From the NCBI RefSeq assembly GCF_001038485.1, contig NZ_LDUE01000060.1:114611-178610 (forward strand): DNA of 64,000 nucleotides, given 5' to 3'. This DNA is from Ornithinibacillus californiensis (GTDB lineage: Bacteria; Bacillota; Bacilli; Bacillales; Amphibacillaceae). Positions 26,692 through 34,931 of this stretch are shown in pieces; position 1 is the first letter of the stretch; every line of letters begins with the position of its first letter. The notes under the pieces are model-generated. The model did not search any database and was not told where the DNA came from. It saw only the letters and a list, made by a program, of their open reading frames with translations. A program made the position numbers and the translations under genes.

Positions 26692-28176
26692 ATGGGGAAA
26701 CATACCGGATTTATAGAGTATGAACGATTACCACAACCGGAAAGGGAAATAGAGAAACGAATAAAGGATTGGAAGGATTATACCTCTCCACCAAGCGAAA
26801 AAGATGTTCAATTGCAAGGAGCACGGTGCATGGATTGTGGCGTCCCAACCTGTCATGTAGGAATGGAAATTAATGGGGTTACAACAGGGTGCCCGCTTAA
26901 TCATTTAATACCGGAATGGAATCAGCTCGTATATGAGGGGAAATGGGAGGAAGCGCTCATTCGTGCGCATGCAAAGAACAACTTTCCTGAATTTACAGGT
27001 ATTGCTTGCCCGGCCCCTTGTGAAGGAGCCTGTGTTCTTGGTATCAATGAACCACCAGTTACAATTCGGTCAATTGAAAGGACCATTGTAGAAAAGGGGT
27101 TTGAAAAAGGATGGATTACACCGAATCCCCCAAAGGAAAGAACGGGTAAAAAGGTGGCAGTGATTGGATCAGGTCCAACAGGCCTAGCGGCAGCAGCGCA
27201 ATTAAACCAAGCAGGCCATCTCGTGACGGTATTTGAGCGTGATGATAGAGTCGGCGGTCTATTAACCTATGGTATTCCCGAAATGAAACTACCCTATCAT
27301 GTTGTGGAAAGAAGGGTAAACCTATTAGAAGAAGAAGGTATTCAATTCCTAACGAATACCGAGGTTGGTAAGGACTATTCAGTAGAGAGACTTAACGAGG
27401 AGTTCGACGCTACTATTTTAGCAACGGGATCGACGGTTCACCGCGGTATGGATGTAGAGGGGAATCACCTAGAAGGCGTTCATTTCGCAATAGATTTTCT
27501 CCACCAAAACACGAAAAGTTTATTAGATTCAGATTTAAAAGACGGCAACTACATTTCGGCTGAAGATAAGCATGTCATTGTTATTGGTGGTGGTGATACA
27601 GGTACGGATTGTTTAGCTACGGCCGTTCGACACAATTGCGAAAGCTTAACGCAATTTGATATATATGAAAAGAAGGGCGTAGAACGTGATGCTACCTCTA
27701 ACCCATGGCCACAATATCCAATTATTCACCGCGTGGAATATGGTCAGAAGGAAGCTGCGCATAAATATGGAGAAGATCCAAGAGCATTTGCAGTAATGAC
27801 AAAGAAATTTGTGGGAGATACGTCCGGATATATTAAGGAAGTCCATACGATTAATGTCAGAAATAAGTATGTAAACGGTAAAAAAGTGCGTGAAGAAATA
27901 CCAGGCACAGAAAAAGTGTGGCCAGCCGATCTCGTACTAATAGCCATTGGCTTCCAAGGCCCAGAGCAACAACTACTCCATCAACTCCAACTAGAAACAA
28001 ATCCCAACTCCACTGCCAAAGCAGCATACGGAGAATATAAAACCAACATAGACGGAGTCTTCTCAGCAGGAGACATGCGAAGAGGCCAAAGCCTCATCGT
28101 CTGGGCCATCCACGAAGGCCGAGAAGTAGCAAGAGAATGCGACAAATACCTAATGGGAGAAACAGATTTACCGTGA
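26692..28176 (+). CDS. gltB: Glutamate synthase small subunit
   Basis: The 494-residue NADPH-dependent beta subunit supplies electrons to the large subunit. The N-terminal domain has Fe-S cysteines ARCMDCGVPTCHVG ... GCPLNHLIPEWN and ACPAPCEGACVLG. FAD binding is at VAVIGSGPTGLAAAAQL (near residue 155) with EMKLPYHVVERRV; NADPH binding is at VIVIGGGDTGTDCLATA (near residue 295). The C-terminal GVFSAGDMRRGQSLIVWAI is standard. B. subtilis calls this subunit gltB; many genomes use gltD. The last 80 or so codons (27920-28170) are almost all A- or C-ending, sharply unlike the rest, and a palindromic repeat follows. Confidence 0.97.
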   Translation: MGKHTGFIEYERLPQPEREIEKRIKDWKDYTSPPSEKDVQLQGARCMDCGVPTCHVGMEINGVTTGCPLNHLIPEWNQLVYEGKWEEALIRAHAKNNFPEFTGIACPAPCEGACVLGINEPPVTIRSIERTIVEKGFEKGWITPNPPKERTGKKVAVIGSGPTGLAAAAQLNQAGHLVTVFERDDRVGGLLTYGIPEMKLPYHVVERRVNLLEEEGIQFLTNTEVGKDYSVERLNEEFDATILATGSTVHRGMDVEGNHLEGVHFAIDFLHQNTKSLLDSDLKDGNYISAEDKHVIVIGGGDTGTDCLATAVRHNCESLTQFDIYEKKGVERDATSNPWPQYPIIHRVEYGQKEAAHKYGEDPRAFAVMTKKFVGDTSGYIKEVHTINVRNKYVNGKKVREEIPGTEKVWPADLVLIAIGFQGPEQQLLHQLQLETNPNSTAKAAYGEYKTNIDGVFSAGDMRRGQSLIVWAIHEGREVARECDKYLMGETDLP

Positions 28177-28252
28177 TGTTTTGTTTTGGGAAATTTAAAG
28201 TATTTATAGTGTATATATTTAATTAGGATAAGAAGCTAGGATAACCCTCTGA

Positions 28253-28370
28253 GCAGCCCGTATACACGGAGACTCCTGCGGGAGGATAGGCCTAGGTAAG
28301 ACCCCGGAAGAGCGATAGCTCTGAGGAGGCTTACCAGCCGCCCGCGGAAAGCGAAGTGTATACGGGCTGC
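28253..28370 (+). repeat. Dispersed palindromic repeat, copy 3 (short form)
   Basis: A 118-base copy. The outer stem GCAGCCCGTATACAC (28253-28267) pairs perfectly with 28356-28370. The interior is the shared GGAGACTCCTGCGGGAGGA ... GAGGAGGCTTACCAGCCG. Note TTACC here against GGTAAG on the other side, compensating the GGTGAG/CTCACC pair of the other copies. It lies between two genes of the same direction; the remaining intergenic bases hold the promoter region of rlmN. Confidence 0.9.
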
Positions 28371-28498
28371 GGATTAGGCAAGGAAATCGAAAAAATTAAT
28401 TTGATTCAAATTCCCATATCAAGTATGATAGTAAAGTAATTCCGGTAAAACTAATACTAGTTATCTAGTTGATATAGAAATTTGGAGATGAGTATACT

Positions 28499-29566
28499 AT
28501 GCAATTAAAATCCATCTATGGATTAACAATCGAGCAACTAACAGAATGGTTAGTTGAAAAAGGACAAAAGCGATTCCGTGCCGAACAAGTATGGGATTGG
28601 TTATACAAGAAACGTGTTCACGAGTTTTCGGATATGAAAAACGTCAACAAAGAAACCATCGAACTTCTACAAGAGAATTTCGTCATTGAAACATTAGACG
28701 AAGAAATTAAACAAGTTTCTAAAGATGGTACGGTTAAATTTCTATTTAAGTTAGCAGATGGAAATTTAATTGAGACGGTTCTCATGCGATTCAATTACGG
28801 TCTTTCCGTCTGTGTAACGACACAGGTAGGCTGTAATATTGGTTGTACCTTCTGTGCAAGTGGACTACTAAGAAAAAGTAGAGACTTAGACAGTGGAGAA
28901 ATCGTAGAACAAATTATGAAGGTTCAAAAGCACTTGGATGAGCAAGGAAAAGATGAACGTGTGAGCCATATCGTTGTAATGGGTATCGGTGAACCATTTG
29001 ACAACTTCACGAACCTTCTTGATTTCATCAACGTTGTAAATGATGAAAAAGGTCTGAAGATTGGCCAACGTCATATCACTGTTTCTACGAGTGGTTTGGC
29101 TCATAAAATCTATGAGTTTGCTGATACTGGATTACAGGTGAATTTAGCAATCTCGTTACATGCGCCAAATAATGAATTGCGTACGCAGATTATGAAAATA
29201 AACCGTGCTTTCCCAATTGAGAAGTTGATGAAAGCCGTTGATTATTATCTAGAAAATTCTAATCGCCGTATTACGTACGAGTATATTATGTTAAAGGATG
29301 TTAACGATCATAAAGAAGAGGCTCTACAGCTAGCTAAATTACTGCGAAGCAAACGCCACTTATCTTATGTGAATCTAATTCCTTACAACTCTGTAGAAGA
29401 ACATGGTCAGTACCAACGAAGTGAAACAAGTGCTATCCAAGCATTCCACGAAGTCTTGAAGAAGAATGGAATAAATAGTGGTGTTCGCTGGGAAAACGGT
29501 GCAGACATCGATGCTGCATGTGGACAGCTAAGAAGTAAGCAAATTAAAAAACAAAAAATCGTATAA
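28499..29566 (+). CDS. rlmN: RlmN-type 23S rRNA A2503 methyltransferase paralogue
   Basis: The 355-residue radical-SAM enzyme methylates C2 of adenosine 2503 in 23S rRNA and A37 of some tRNAs. The Fe-S cysteines are Cys112, Cys116 and Cys119 in [12 protein letters not shown]. The methyl-carrying catalytic Cys is in DIDAACGQL (Cys341). The N-terminal helix-hairpin domain ([23 protein letters not shown]) is present. After CASG it has LLRKSRDL in place of the usual TLGGLKRDL, so it is probably a second, diverged RlmN copy of the kind seen in several Bacillaceae. A Cfr identity is less likely, because the N-terminal domain and the QVGC context are RlmN-like. Confidence 0.85.
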   Translation: MQLKSIYGLTIEQLTEWLVEKGQKRFRAEQVWDWLYKKRVHEFSDMKNVNKETIELLQENFVIETLDEEIKQVSKDGTVKFLFKLADGNLIETVLMRFNYGLSVCVTTQVGCNIGCTFCASGLLRKSRDLDSGEIVEQIMKVQKHLDEQGKDERVSHIVVMGIGEPFDNFTNLLDFINVVNDEKGLKIGQRHITVSTSGLAHKIYEFADTGLQVNLAISLHAPNNELRTQIMKINRAFPIEKLMKAVDYYLENSNRRITYEYIMLKDVNDHKEEALQLAKLLRSKRHLSYVNLIPYNSVEEHGQYQRSETSAIQAFHEVLKKNGINSGVRWENGADIDAACGQLRSKQIKKQKIV

Positions 29567-29578
29567 AAATGGTCCTAT

Positions 29579-29619
29579 AAAAAGATTGGCTCTAAAAAAT
29601 TAGAGTCAGTCTTTTTTTT
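29579..29619 (+). terminator. Terminator of rlmN
   Basis: AAAGATTGGCTCTA / TAGAGTCAGTCTTT (two wobble pairs, loop AAAAAT) is followed by TTTTT. Confidence 0.85.
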
Positions 29620-29673
29620 ACTGAATAAAATAACACAAAAAATACGTCTAATCATTAAAAAGGGGAAATGAAT

Positions 29674-31452
29674 ATGTCTGGATTTTATGGTGTGCTTAAA
29701 AAGAACGAATTAGAGCATAGTGAAGAAGAGATTGATGATAAAGATAATCCACTCCAACTATTTTGTCTCACGGAAAATAATCAAATTGAACCAAGATCCT
29801 TTATGGAGAGCCGTTTTCAAGTAGCTTTATATGGCGATTTATATAATGAGAGAACTTTACGAGCGACTTTAGAAAACAAGGGATACCAATTTGAAGGGGA
29901 TACAGCCGAAGAAGTCCTCGCGACCCTGTTTCTAGAAAGTGGCAAGGAAGCATTTAAATTACTTCGAGGGATGTACGCATTTGTGATATGGGATGCAAAA
30001 GATGAAACTCTTTATGCAGTACGAGACCCTTTTGGGATAAAACCTTTTTATTATATGGAAACCGATGAGGAAATAATATTTTCTACAGAGAAACAAATCA
30101 TAACCGAGCTTAGCCCCAATTTAACTCTTCACGAAGAAGCATTACAACATTACTTCTCCTTTCAATATGTTCCTACTCCGATGACCTTAGCCAAAGAAAT
30201 TACAAGCTTAGAACCAGGTCACTTCTTCATCAAACAACTACCAAACCCTCTCCAAAAACACGCCTACTTTCAAGCGAATTTTGTACCAGTAGATGGAAAT
30301 GAGCAACAAATCATCAATCGTATTCAGGAAGTGATGATTGATTCAGTCAAAGCACATATTCAAGGGGAAGCAGCAGTTGGTTCACTCTTATCAGGTGGAA
30401 TTGATTCAAGCCTGATTGTTGCCTTAGCAAAAGACGTTAATCCTGCTATAAAGACCTTTTCCGTTGGGTTTGAGGAAGAGGGATATACGGAAGTTCCGAT
30501 AGCACAACAAACCGCATTAGAACTGGGGGTAGAAAATATTTCTTATATTATTAAACCCCAGGAATATGTAGATATCCTACCTACCATTGTGCGTTACCTT
30601 GGTGAACCACTAGCAGATCCGTCGTGTGTGCCGTTATACTTCGCTGCCAAGCTAGCTAGTGAACATACGAAGGTTGTTCTGTCGGGTGAGGGTGCAGACG
30701 AATTGTTTGGCGGATATAACATATACAGAGAGTATCAATCGCTCAAATTCTTTCACCATCTATCACCAGCCCTATTAAATGGGCTCCATAAGCTATCGAG
30801 AGTAATTCCTATTGGCTGGGTAGGTAAAAGCTTTTTAGAACGAGGGACGACACCTCTCAACGAACGGTATATAGGTAATGCAAAGATTTTTGAGGAAAAA
30901 GAAAAGCAACTCTTTTTAAAAACCTATCATCCATCAAACCGGTATAGGAATATAACGGAGGACCTTTTCCAGCGTGTTCATGACGAGCACCCAACACATC
31001 AAATGCAATATGTTGATATCCATACGTGGTTGCCGGGAGATATTTTATTAAAAGCAGAACACATGACAAAGGCGCATGGAATAGAGTTACGAACACCATT
31101 TTTAGATAAAGAAGTTTTTGATGTTGCTAGTAAAATACCGGTAGCATATAAAATTGCAGATAAACAAACAAAGGTGATTTTACGGAAAGCTGCAATGGAC
31201 TTTGTTCCTAGTGATGTAGTAAACCGAAAGAAGTTAGGCTTTCCGGTTCCAATCCGAAGTTGGCTAAAGAACGAACTATATGATTGGGCTTATGAAACAA
31301 TGCAGGAAAGTGAAACAGACTGTTTATTGGATAAGGCATATTGCCTCAAATTATTAACGGACCATGCGAAAGGAAGTCGGGATAACGCAAGGAGAGTTTG
31401 GACCATTTTGATGTTTATGCTATGGCATCAGATTTTCATTGAAAATGAATAA
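29674..31452 (+). CDS. AsnO-like asparagine synthetase with decayed glutaminase domain
   Basis: The 592-residue protein aligns over residues 45-592 with B. subtilis AsnO from memory. The synthetase half is intact: ATP pyrophosphatase loop LLSGGIDSS (residues 239-246), GEGADELFGGYNIYRE, TPLNERYIGNAKIFEE, and MQYVDIHTWLPGDILLKAEHMT. The N-terminal half is not: the mature nucleophile Cys2 is Ser (MSGFYGV, codon TCT at 29677), the HRGPD segment is absent, and NGEIYN reads YGDLYN. About 45 residues are replaced by an unrelated acidic stretch. ATG 29674 is chosen since AAGGGG lies eight bases upstream. It probably makes asparagine only from ammonia, or ligates another amide; both are inference. The gene is otherwise healthy, with no stop or frameshift. 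Confidence 0.85.
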   Translation: MSGFYGVLKKNELEHSEEEIDDKDNPLQLFCLTENNQIEPRSFMESRFQVALYGDLYNERTLRATLENKGYQFEGDTAEEVLATLFLESGKEAFKLLRGMYAFVIWDAKDETLYAVRDPFGIKPFYYMETDEEIIFSTEKQIITELSPNLTLHEEALQHYFSFQYVPTPMTLAKEITSLEPGHFFIKQLPNPLQKHAYFQANFVPVDGNEQQIINRIQEVMIDSVKAHIQGEAAVGSLLSGGIDSSLIVALAKDVNPAIKTFSVGFEEEGYTEVPIAQQTALELGVENISYIIKPQEYVDILPTIVRYLGEPLADPSCVPLYFAAKLASEHTKVVLSGEGADELFGGYNIYREYQSLKFFHHLSPALLNGLHKLSRVIPIGWVGKSFLERGTTPLNERYIGNAKIFEEKEKQLFLKTYHPSNRYRNITEDLFQRVHDEHPTHQMQYVDIHTWLPGDILLKAEHMTKAHGIELRTPFLDKEVFDVASKIPVAYKIADKQTKVILRKAAMDFVPSDVVNRKKLGFPVPIRSWLKNELYDWAYETMQESETDCLLDKAYCLKLLTDHAKGSRDNARRVWTILMFMLWHQIFIENE

Positions 31453-31505
31453 TTACCATCTTATTACAAAAACTTACCATATTAGAACAAAAGAGGAAGG
31501 TTTTT

Positions 31506-32150
31506 ATGGAATTAGATTGGATATGGAAAGCGGTACTAATTGTACTTGCTGGAACTGTACTATTACGGTTTGCAGGAAGAAAGTCTATTTCACAAATGAC
31601 CCTACCCCAGACGGTAATTATGATTGGAATCGGATCGTTATTAATTCAACCTGTTGCAGACAAAAATATTTGGGTCACAATAGGTGTTGGTGCAATCCTA
31701 GTTTTAACCTTAATTTTTATGGAGTATACCCAGATTAAGGGAGACTTTTTTGAGAAAATAATATCCGGAAGATCAAAGATATTAATCGATAATGGTACGA
31801 TTAACGAAACAAATCTAAGAAAAGTAAGGCTAACAGTGGATCAACTCGAGGCAAATCTACGCCAACAAAATGTGACCAAGATAACAGATATACAGTATGC
31901 GACACTAGAACCGAATGGGCAGCTCGGATTTACACTTAAACCGGAAGCACAGCCAGTAACCAAGAAAGAATTCCAACAACTAGTGGACTTGATAAAAAGT
32001 ATGTCAACTTCGAATGAACATATCATGGAATTAAATGAACAAATTAAACAAATGAAAAAGAATGTAGAACAACTAAAATTTCAGGATAATTTATTTACGG
32101 AAGCGGCTGATAACAGCCATGATAAGCAGGTTCCTAAGCATCTACAATAA
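31506..32150 (+). CDS. DUF421 membrane protein (YetF/YdfR family)
   Basis: The 214-residue protein has three N-terminal transmembrane helices (about 7-22, 33-50, 57-75) with the family signature RFAGRKSISQMTLPQTVIMIGIGSLLIQP, followed by a cytoplasmic domain containing the strand SKILIDNGTINETNLRKVRLTVDQLEANLRQQ and ITDIQYATLEPNGQLGFTLK. This is the DUF421/YetF type; YetF-like proteins are linked to spore germination and membrane, role unclear. The C-terminal 50 residues form a charged coiled coil. AGAGGAAGG precedes ATG 31506. It lies 53 bases after the asparagine synthetase gene and is probably cotranscribed. Confidence 0.85.
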   Translation: MELDWIWKAVLIVLAGTVLLRFAGRKSISQMTLPQTVIMIGIGSLLIQPVADKNIWVTIGVGAILVLTLIFMEYTQIKGDFFEKIISGRSKILIDNGTINETNLRKVRLTVDQLEANLRQQNVTKITDIQYATLEPNGQLGFTLKPEAQPVTKKEFQQLVDLIKSMSTSNEHIMELNEQIKQMKKNVEQLKFQDNLFTEAADNSHDKQVPKHLQ

Positions 32151-32200
32151 TCAATAGAGGAGGTTTATACCACATCCTGTGGAATAACCTCCTCTATTGA
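32151..32200. terminator. Long hairpin between convergent genes
   Basis: TCAATAGAGGAGGTT (32151-32165) pairs perfectly with AACCTCCTCTATTGA (32186-32200), with a smaller inner stem CCACA / TGTGG. There is no clear T run on either side. It overlaps the stop codon of the diguanylate cyclase gene and probably works as a shared terminator. Confidence 0.7.
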
Positions 32201-33450
32201 TATCTTGACGACAGCGGTATATCTGCTATGCCGTTTTTGGCTGAAATTCGATTTTTACCAAGGTCTTTTGATTTAATTAACAGTTGATCCGCATACACAT
32301 ATGCTCTCTTTATATCTAGTGCATCATTCGTCTTATAGTAGTAGAGTCCGAATGAAGCAGTCATTGGGATTTGAATGGCTTCATTGTTGTATTCTGCAAT
32401 AGCTGGGGTGTTTTTTATCCCATCTCTGATTTCCTCTACTAATGCAAAGCACTCTTCATAACTACGGTTTCTTAAGAATATCGTAAACTCTTCGCCACCA
32501 CTCCGAAATAAATAATCATCTTCTCGAAGAAAACTTTGTACAGTCGCGGCAAAATGCTGAATAGCGCGGTCTCCCACTGCGTGATTATAGGAATCATTAA
32601 TTAGCTTGAAAGAGTCAATATCTGATACGATGATTCCTAAAGGTTCTTTGGAGTTATTAAGCTCGTCCATTTTTTTATCCATAAAGGTTCGGTTATATAG
32701 CCCAGTTAGAAAATCAGTATACGCCATTTGTTCGTACTTATCTCGTTCCAACTTATGTTGGAGCGTTTGGTTAATGGCAATGTTCGACCGACTTACTAAG
32801 TAGTTTAATAAGAATAATCCAACGACCATTTCCCATTGTTTGCTTTCCAAGAAGACAAATAATAATCCATTAGAGAAAGCTATTTTGCCAATGTCAAGAA
32901 TACTTCTGCTCTTAATAAAAGAGAGTGCCTCTTTCATTGTTTTAATTTCTCCCATTAACAGAAAGACAATCGATAAGTAGATGTGGGATAAATAGGACAT
33001 GATGATTACGATTGTAATGATTAATATCCAAAAACCAAATGGTATATTTGCAAAGATTGGATTTAGTGCTTGAAATAGATAATATCCTATTGCACCATTT
33101 AGGGCAAAAGCACCAGTATTATAAAAGGTATGTAATAATTCTTCGTCGTCAGCAATTTTCGTTGCCTTACGAATGCCATAAACTGTAAACATATAGAGTG
33201 CTTCATAGAAGAATGCACCAAAGGGTCCAACGAAGAGAGCAATCCCTAAGCTATAGGGAATGGTATAGTCAATGGTTGAACTTCCTTGTTTGACAACTAC
33301 CTTTAGGTGATAATATAAAGTAGAAAAGGTATAAAAAAGAAATAGTGCAATAAAGTAATCTTGTAACTCTACCTGTATGCCACCAGCACGAAATGCAACA
33401 ATAACTGAAGTAATAAATAGTAGAATAATAAATACTCTATCTAAGCGCAT
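32194..33450 (-). CDS. Membrane-bound diguanylate cyclase (GGDEF)
   Basis: The 418-residue protein has six or so transmembrane helices in residues 1-225 (no recognised sensor name; the pattern resembles the 5TMR/MASE-type modules) and a GGDEF domain from about 245 to 405. The active-site signature is SGGEEF, with the substrate region YTDFLTGLYNRTFMDKKM at its start and SDIDSFKLINDSYNHAVGD in the middle, all residues needed for c-di-GMP synthesis. An inhibitory I-site, RxxD (REDD), lies five residues before GGEEF, so product inhibition is expected. GGGGGGAGGG precedes ATG 33450. It is divergent from the ATP-grasp operon. Confidence 0.9.
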   Translation of the reverse strand: MRLDRVFIILLFITSVIVAFRAGGIQVELQDYFIALFLFYTFSTLYYHLKVVVKQGSSTIDYTIPYSLGIALFVGPFGAFFYEALYMFTVYGIRKATKIADDEELLHTFYNTGAFALNGAIGYYLFQALNPIFANIPFGFWILIITIVIIMSYLSHIYLSIVFLLMGEIKTMKEALSFIKSRSILDIGKIAFSNGLLFVFLESKQWEMVVGLFLLNYLVSRSNIAINQTLQHKLERDKYEQMAYTDFLTGLYNRTFMDKKMDELNNSKEPLGIIVSDIDSFKLINDSYNHAVGDRAIQHFAATVQSFLREDDYLFRSGGEEFTIFLRNRSYEECFALVEEIRDGIKNTPAIAEYNNEAIQIPMTASFGLYYYKTNDALDIKRAYVYADQLLIKSKDLGKNRISAKNGIADIPLSSRYQ

Positions 33451-33611
33451 TGACTTCCCTCCCCCCTTTACTTATATATCTATCTACCAATAACAATTGG
33501 GTATATATTCCTATACTATAATATAACATATTTTTAATTCTAATAATTAATAATTTTGCTAAAAGTTATGGATTTAATAATTTCCTGCCTACAAAAGAGA
33601 ATAATGGCTTA

Positions 33612-33640
33612 TTGAAGTAAACCTTGTACACGCGTATAAT
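33612..33640 (+). promoter_or_regulatory. Promoter of the ATP-grasp/MurE-like operon
   Basis: TTGAAG (33612-33617), 17-base spacer, perfect TATAAT (33635-33640). The leader of about 85 bases to the start codon at 33734 shows no fold I recognise. Confidence 0.7.
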
Positions 33641-33733
33641 GAGGGGTATATAATAAAGAAGGATAACTATTTATTTTTAATAAACATACAAAAATATGAA
33701 TAGGATAATAACACCCTAATAGGAGTATCGGAT

Positions 33734-34918
33734 ATGAAACATAAAGCAGTCATTTTAGGAAATAACTATTATATAGGACTTAGTGCCATTAGAAGCCTTG
33801 GTAAAGAAGGTGTCCACACTGTTGCAGTGGATTATTCCGAGGAAGATCGCTATGGTGCTGCTTCTAAATATTGTTCGGAAAAAATAATCGTACCACATTA
33901 TAAAAACGAAACGCGGAAATTTATCGATGCATTAATTGATTATGCGAAAAAACAAGACGCAAAGCCAGTATTAATTCCTTGTCACGATACATATCTAGAG
34001 GTAATAGATACTTATTTGCATGAGATCAAGGAATATTATTTGATTCCACAAACGGAGCAAGGGTTAGCAACGAAAGTAATGAACAAGGATACGCTTCACG
34101 CTCTGGCAGTGAAACATGGCGTGCGAGTACCTGAGACAATTAGAATAAACGAGCCTAATTTCAAAGAGAAAGTAGAACGGGAGATTAAGTTTCCATGCTT
34201 AGTAAAGCCATTCGACTCCCCAACCTTTGTACGAACGTTTCGGAAAAAAATCTTTAAAGTTCATACAATGGCTGAGCTAGAGGATGCACTAGAAAAAGCG
34301 AAGGATGCGAACTTAGAGGTATTCATTCAACGTATTATCCCTGGTTTTGATGACCATATGTATACGTTTGATGCTTACTTGAACCAAGAATCCAAGGTAA
34401 CGCATTGGACGACTTGCCAAAAATTACGTCAATATCCAATAAATTTTGGTGCTTCCGTATATACCATTCAAAAGTACACCCCCGAACTTTTTGAACTTGG
34501 TTCGAAGTTTTTAGAGGGAATTGGCTATAAAGGGTTTGCGGAGATTGAATTTAAGAAAGATGAAGATACAGGCGAATATTATCTGATTGAAATAAATGCT
34601 CGTATTACTAACTTTAATCATTTACTTTATAAAGTAGGGCTCAATTTCCCTTATATAACTTATCGAGAAATGATTGGTCAACCACTCGAACCAAAAGCAG
34701 TTACTGAAACGACAAATCGTGCGTTTTGGTATGGTTATGAAGATTTACTAGCGGTAAAGGATTATGTGAAAACCGGTCAACTGAAACCAGGTACCGTAGT
34801 AAAATCATTGTTTAGACCAAAGGCATATGCCATCTGGAGTTTAAGTGATCCAAAGCCTGCAGTATCATTTATGAAAGCTAGAGTAGGTAAGCTATTAGGC
34901 GGACGAAGGAAAGGATAG
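33734..34918 (+). CDS. ATP-grasp carboxylate-amine ligase (D-Asp ligase-like)
   Basis: The 394-residue protein has the three-part ATP-grasp fold. The N-terminal Rossmann-like region KAVILGNNYYIGLSAIRSLGKEGVHTVAVDY resembles that of D-aspartate ligases and other COG3919 enzymes. The ATP-binding core has FPCLVKPFDSPTF and EVFIQRIIPGFDDHMYTFDAYL. The metal site has GFAEIEFKKDEDTGEYYLIEINARITNFNHL, with the conserved Glu and Asn. The enzyme should activate a carboxylate as acyl phosphate and join it to an amine. It is the first gene of an operon with a MurE-like ligase 13 bases downstream and an Asp/Glu racemase. This context suggests adding D-Asp or D-Glu to a cell-wall precursor or peptide. The substrate is not readable from sequence. 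Confidence 0.8.
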   Translation: MKHKAVILGNNYYIGLSAIRSLGKEGVHTVAVDYSEEDRYGAASKYCSEKIIVPHYKNETRKFIDALIDYAKKQDAKPVLIPCHDTYLEVIDTYLHEIKEYYLIPQTEQGLATKVMNKDTLHALAVKHGVRVPETIRINEPNFKEKVEREIKFPCLVKPFDSPTFVRTFRKKIFKVHTMAELEDALEKAKDANLEVFIQRIIPGFDDHMYTFDAYLNQESKVTHWTTCQKLRQYPINFGASVYTIQKYTPELFELGSKFLEGIGYKGFAEIEFKKDEDTGEYYLIEINARITNFNHLLYKVGLNFPYITYREMIGQPLEPKAVTETTNRAFWYGYEDLLAVKDYVKTGQLKPGTVVKSLFRPKAYAIWSLSDPKPAVSFMKARVGKLLGGRRKG

Positions 34919-34931
34919 GAGGTAGTTAGAA

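Noticed and set aside
28499..29566. Cfr-type antibiotic-resistance methyltransferase
   Set aside because: The N-terminal domain, QVGC context and C-terminal block resemble RlmN more than Cfr.
29668..29850. Frameshift hiding Cys2 and HRGPD of the AsnO-like protein
   Set aside because: No other frame near the start codes for HRGPD or MCG, and the frame is open and in register with the downstream conserved part.
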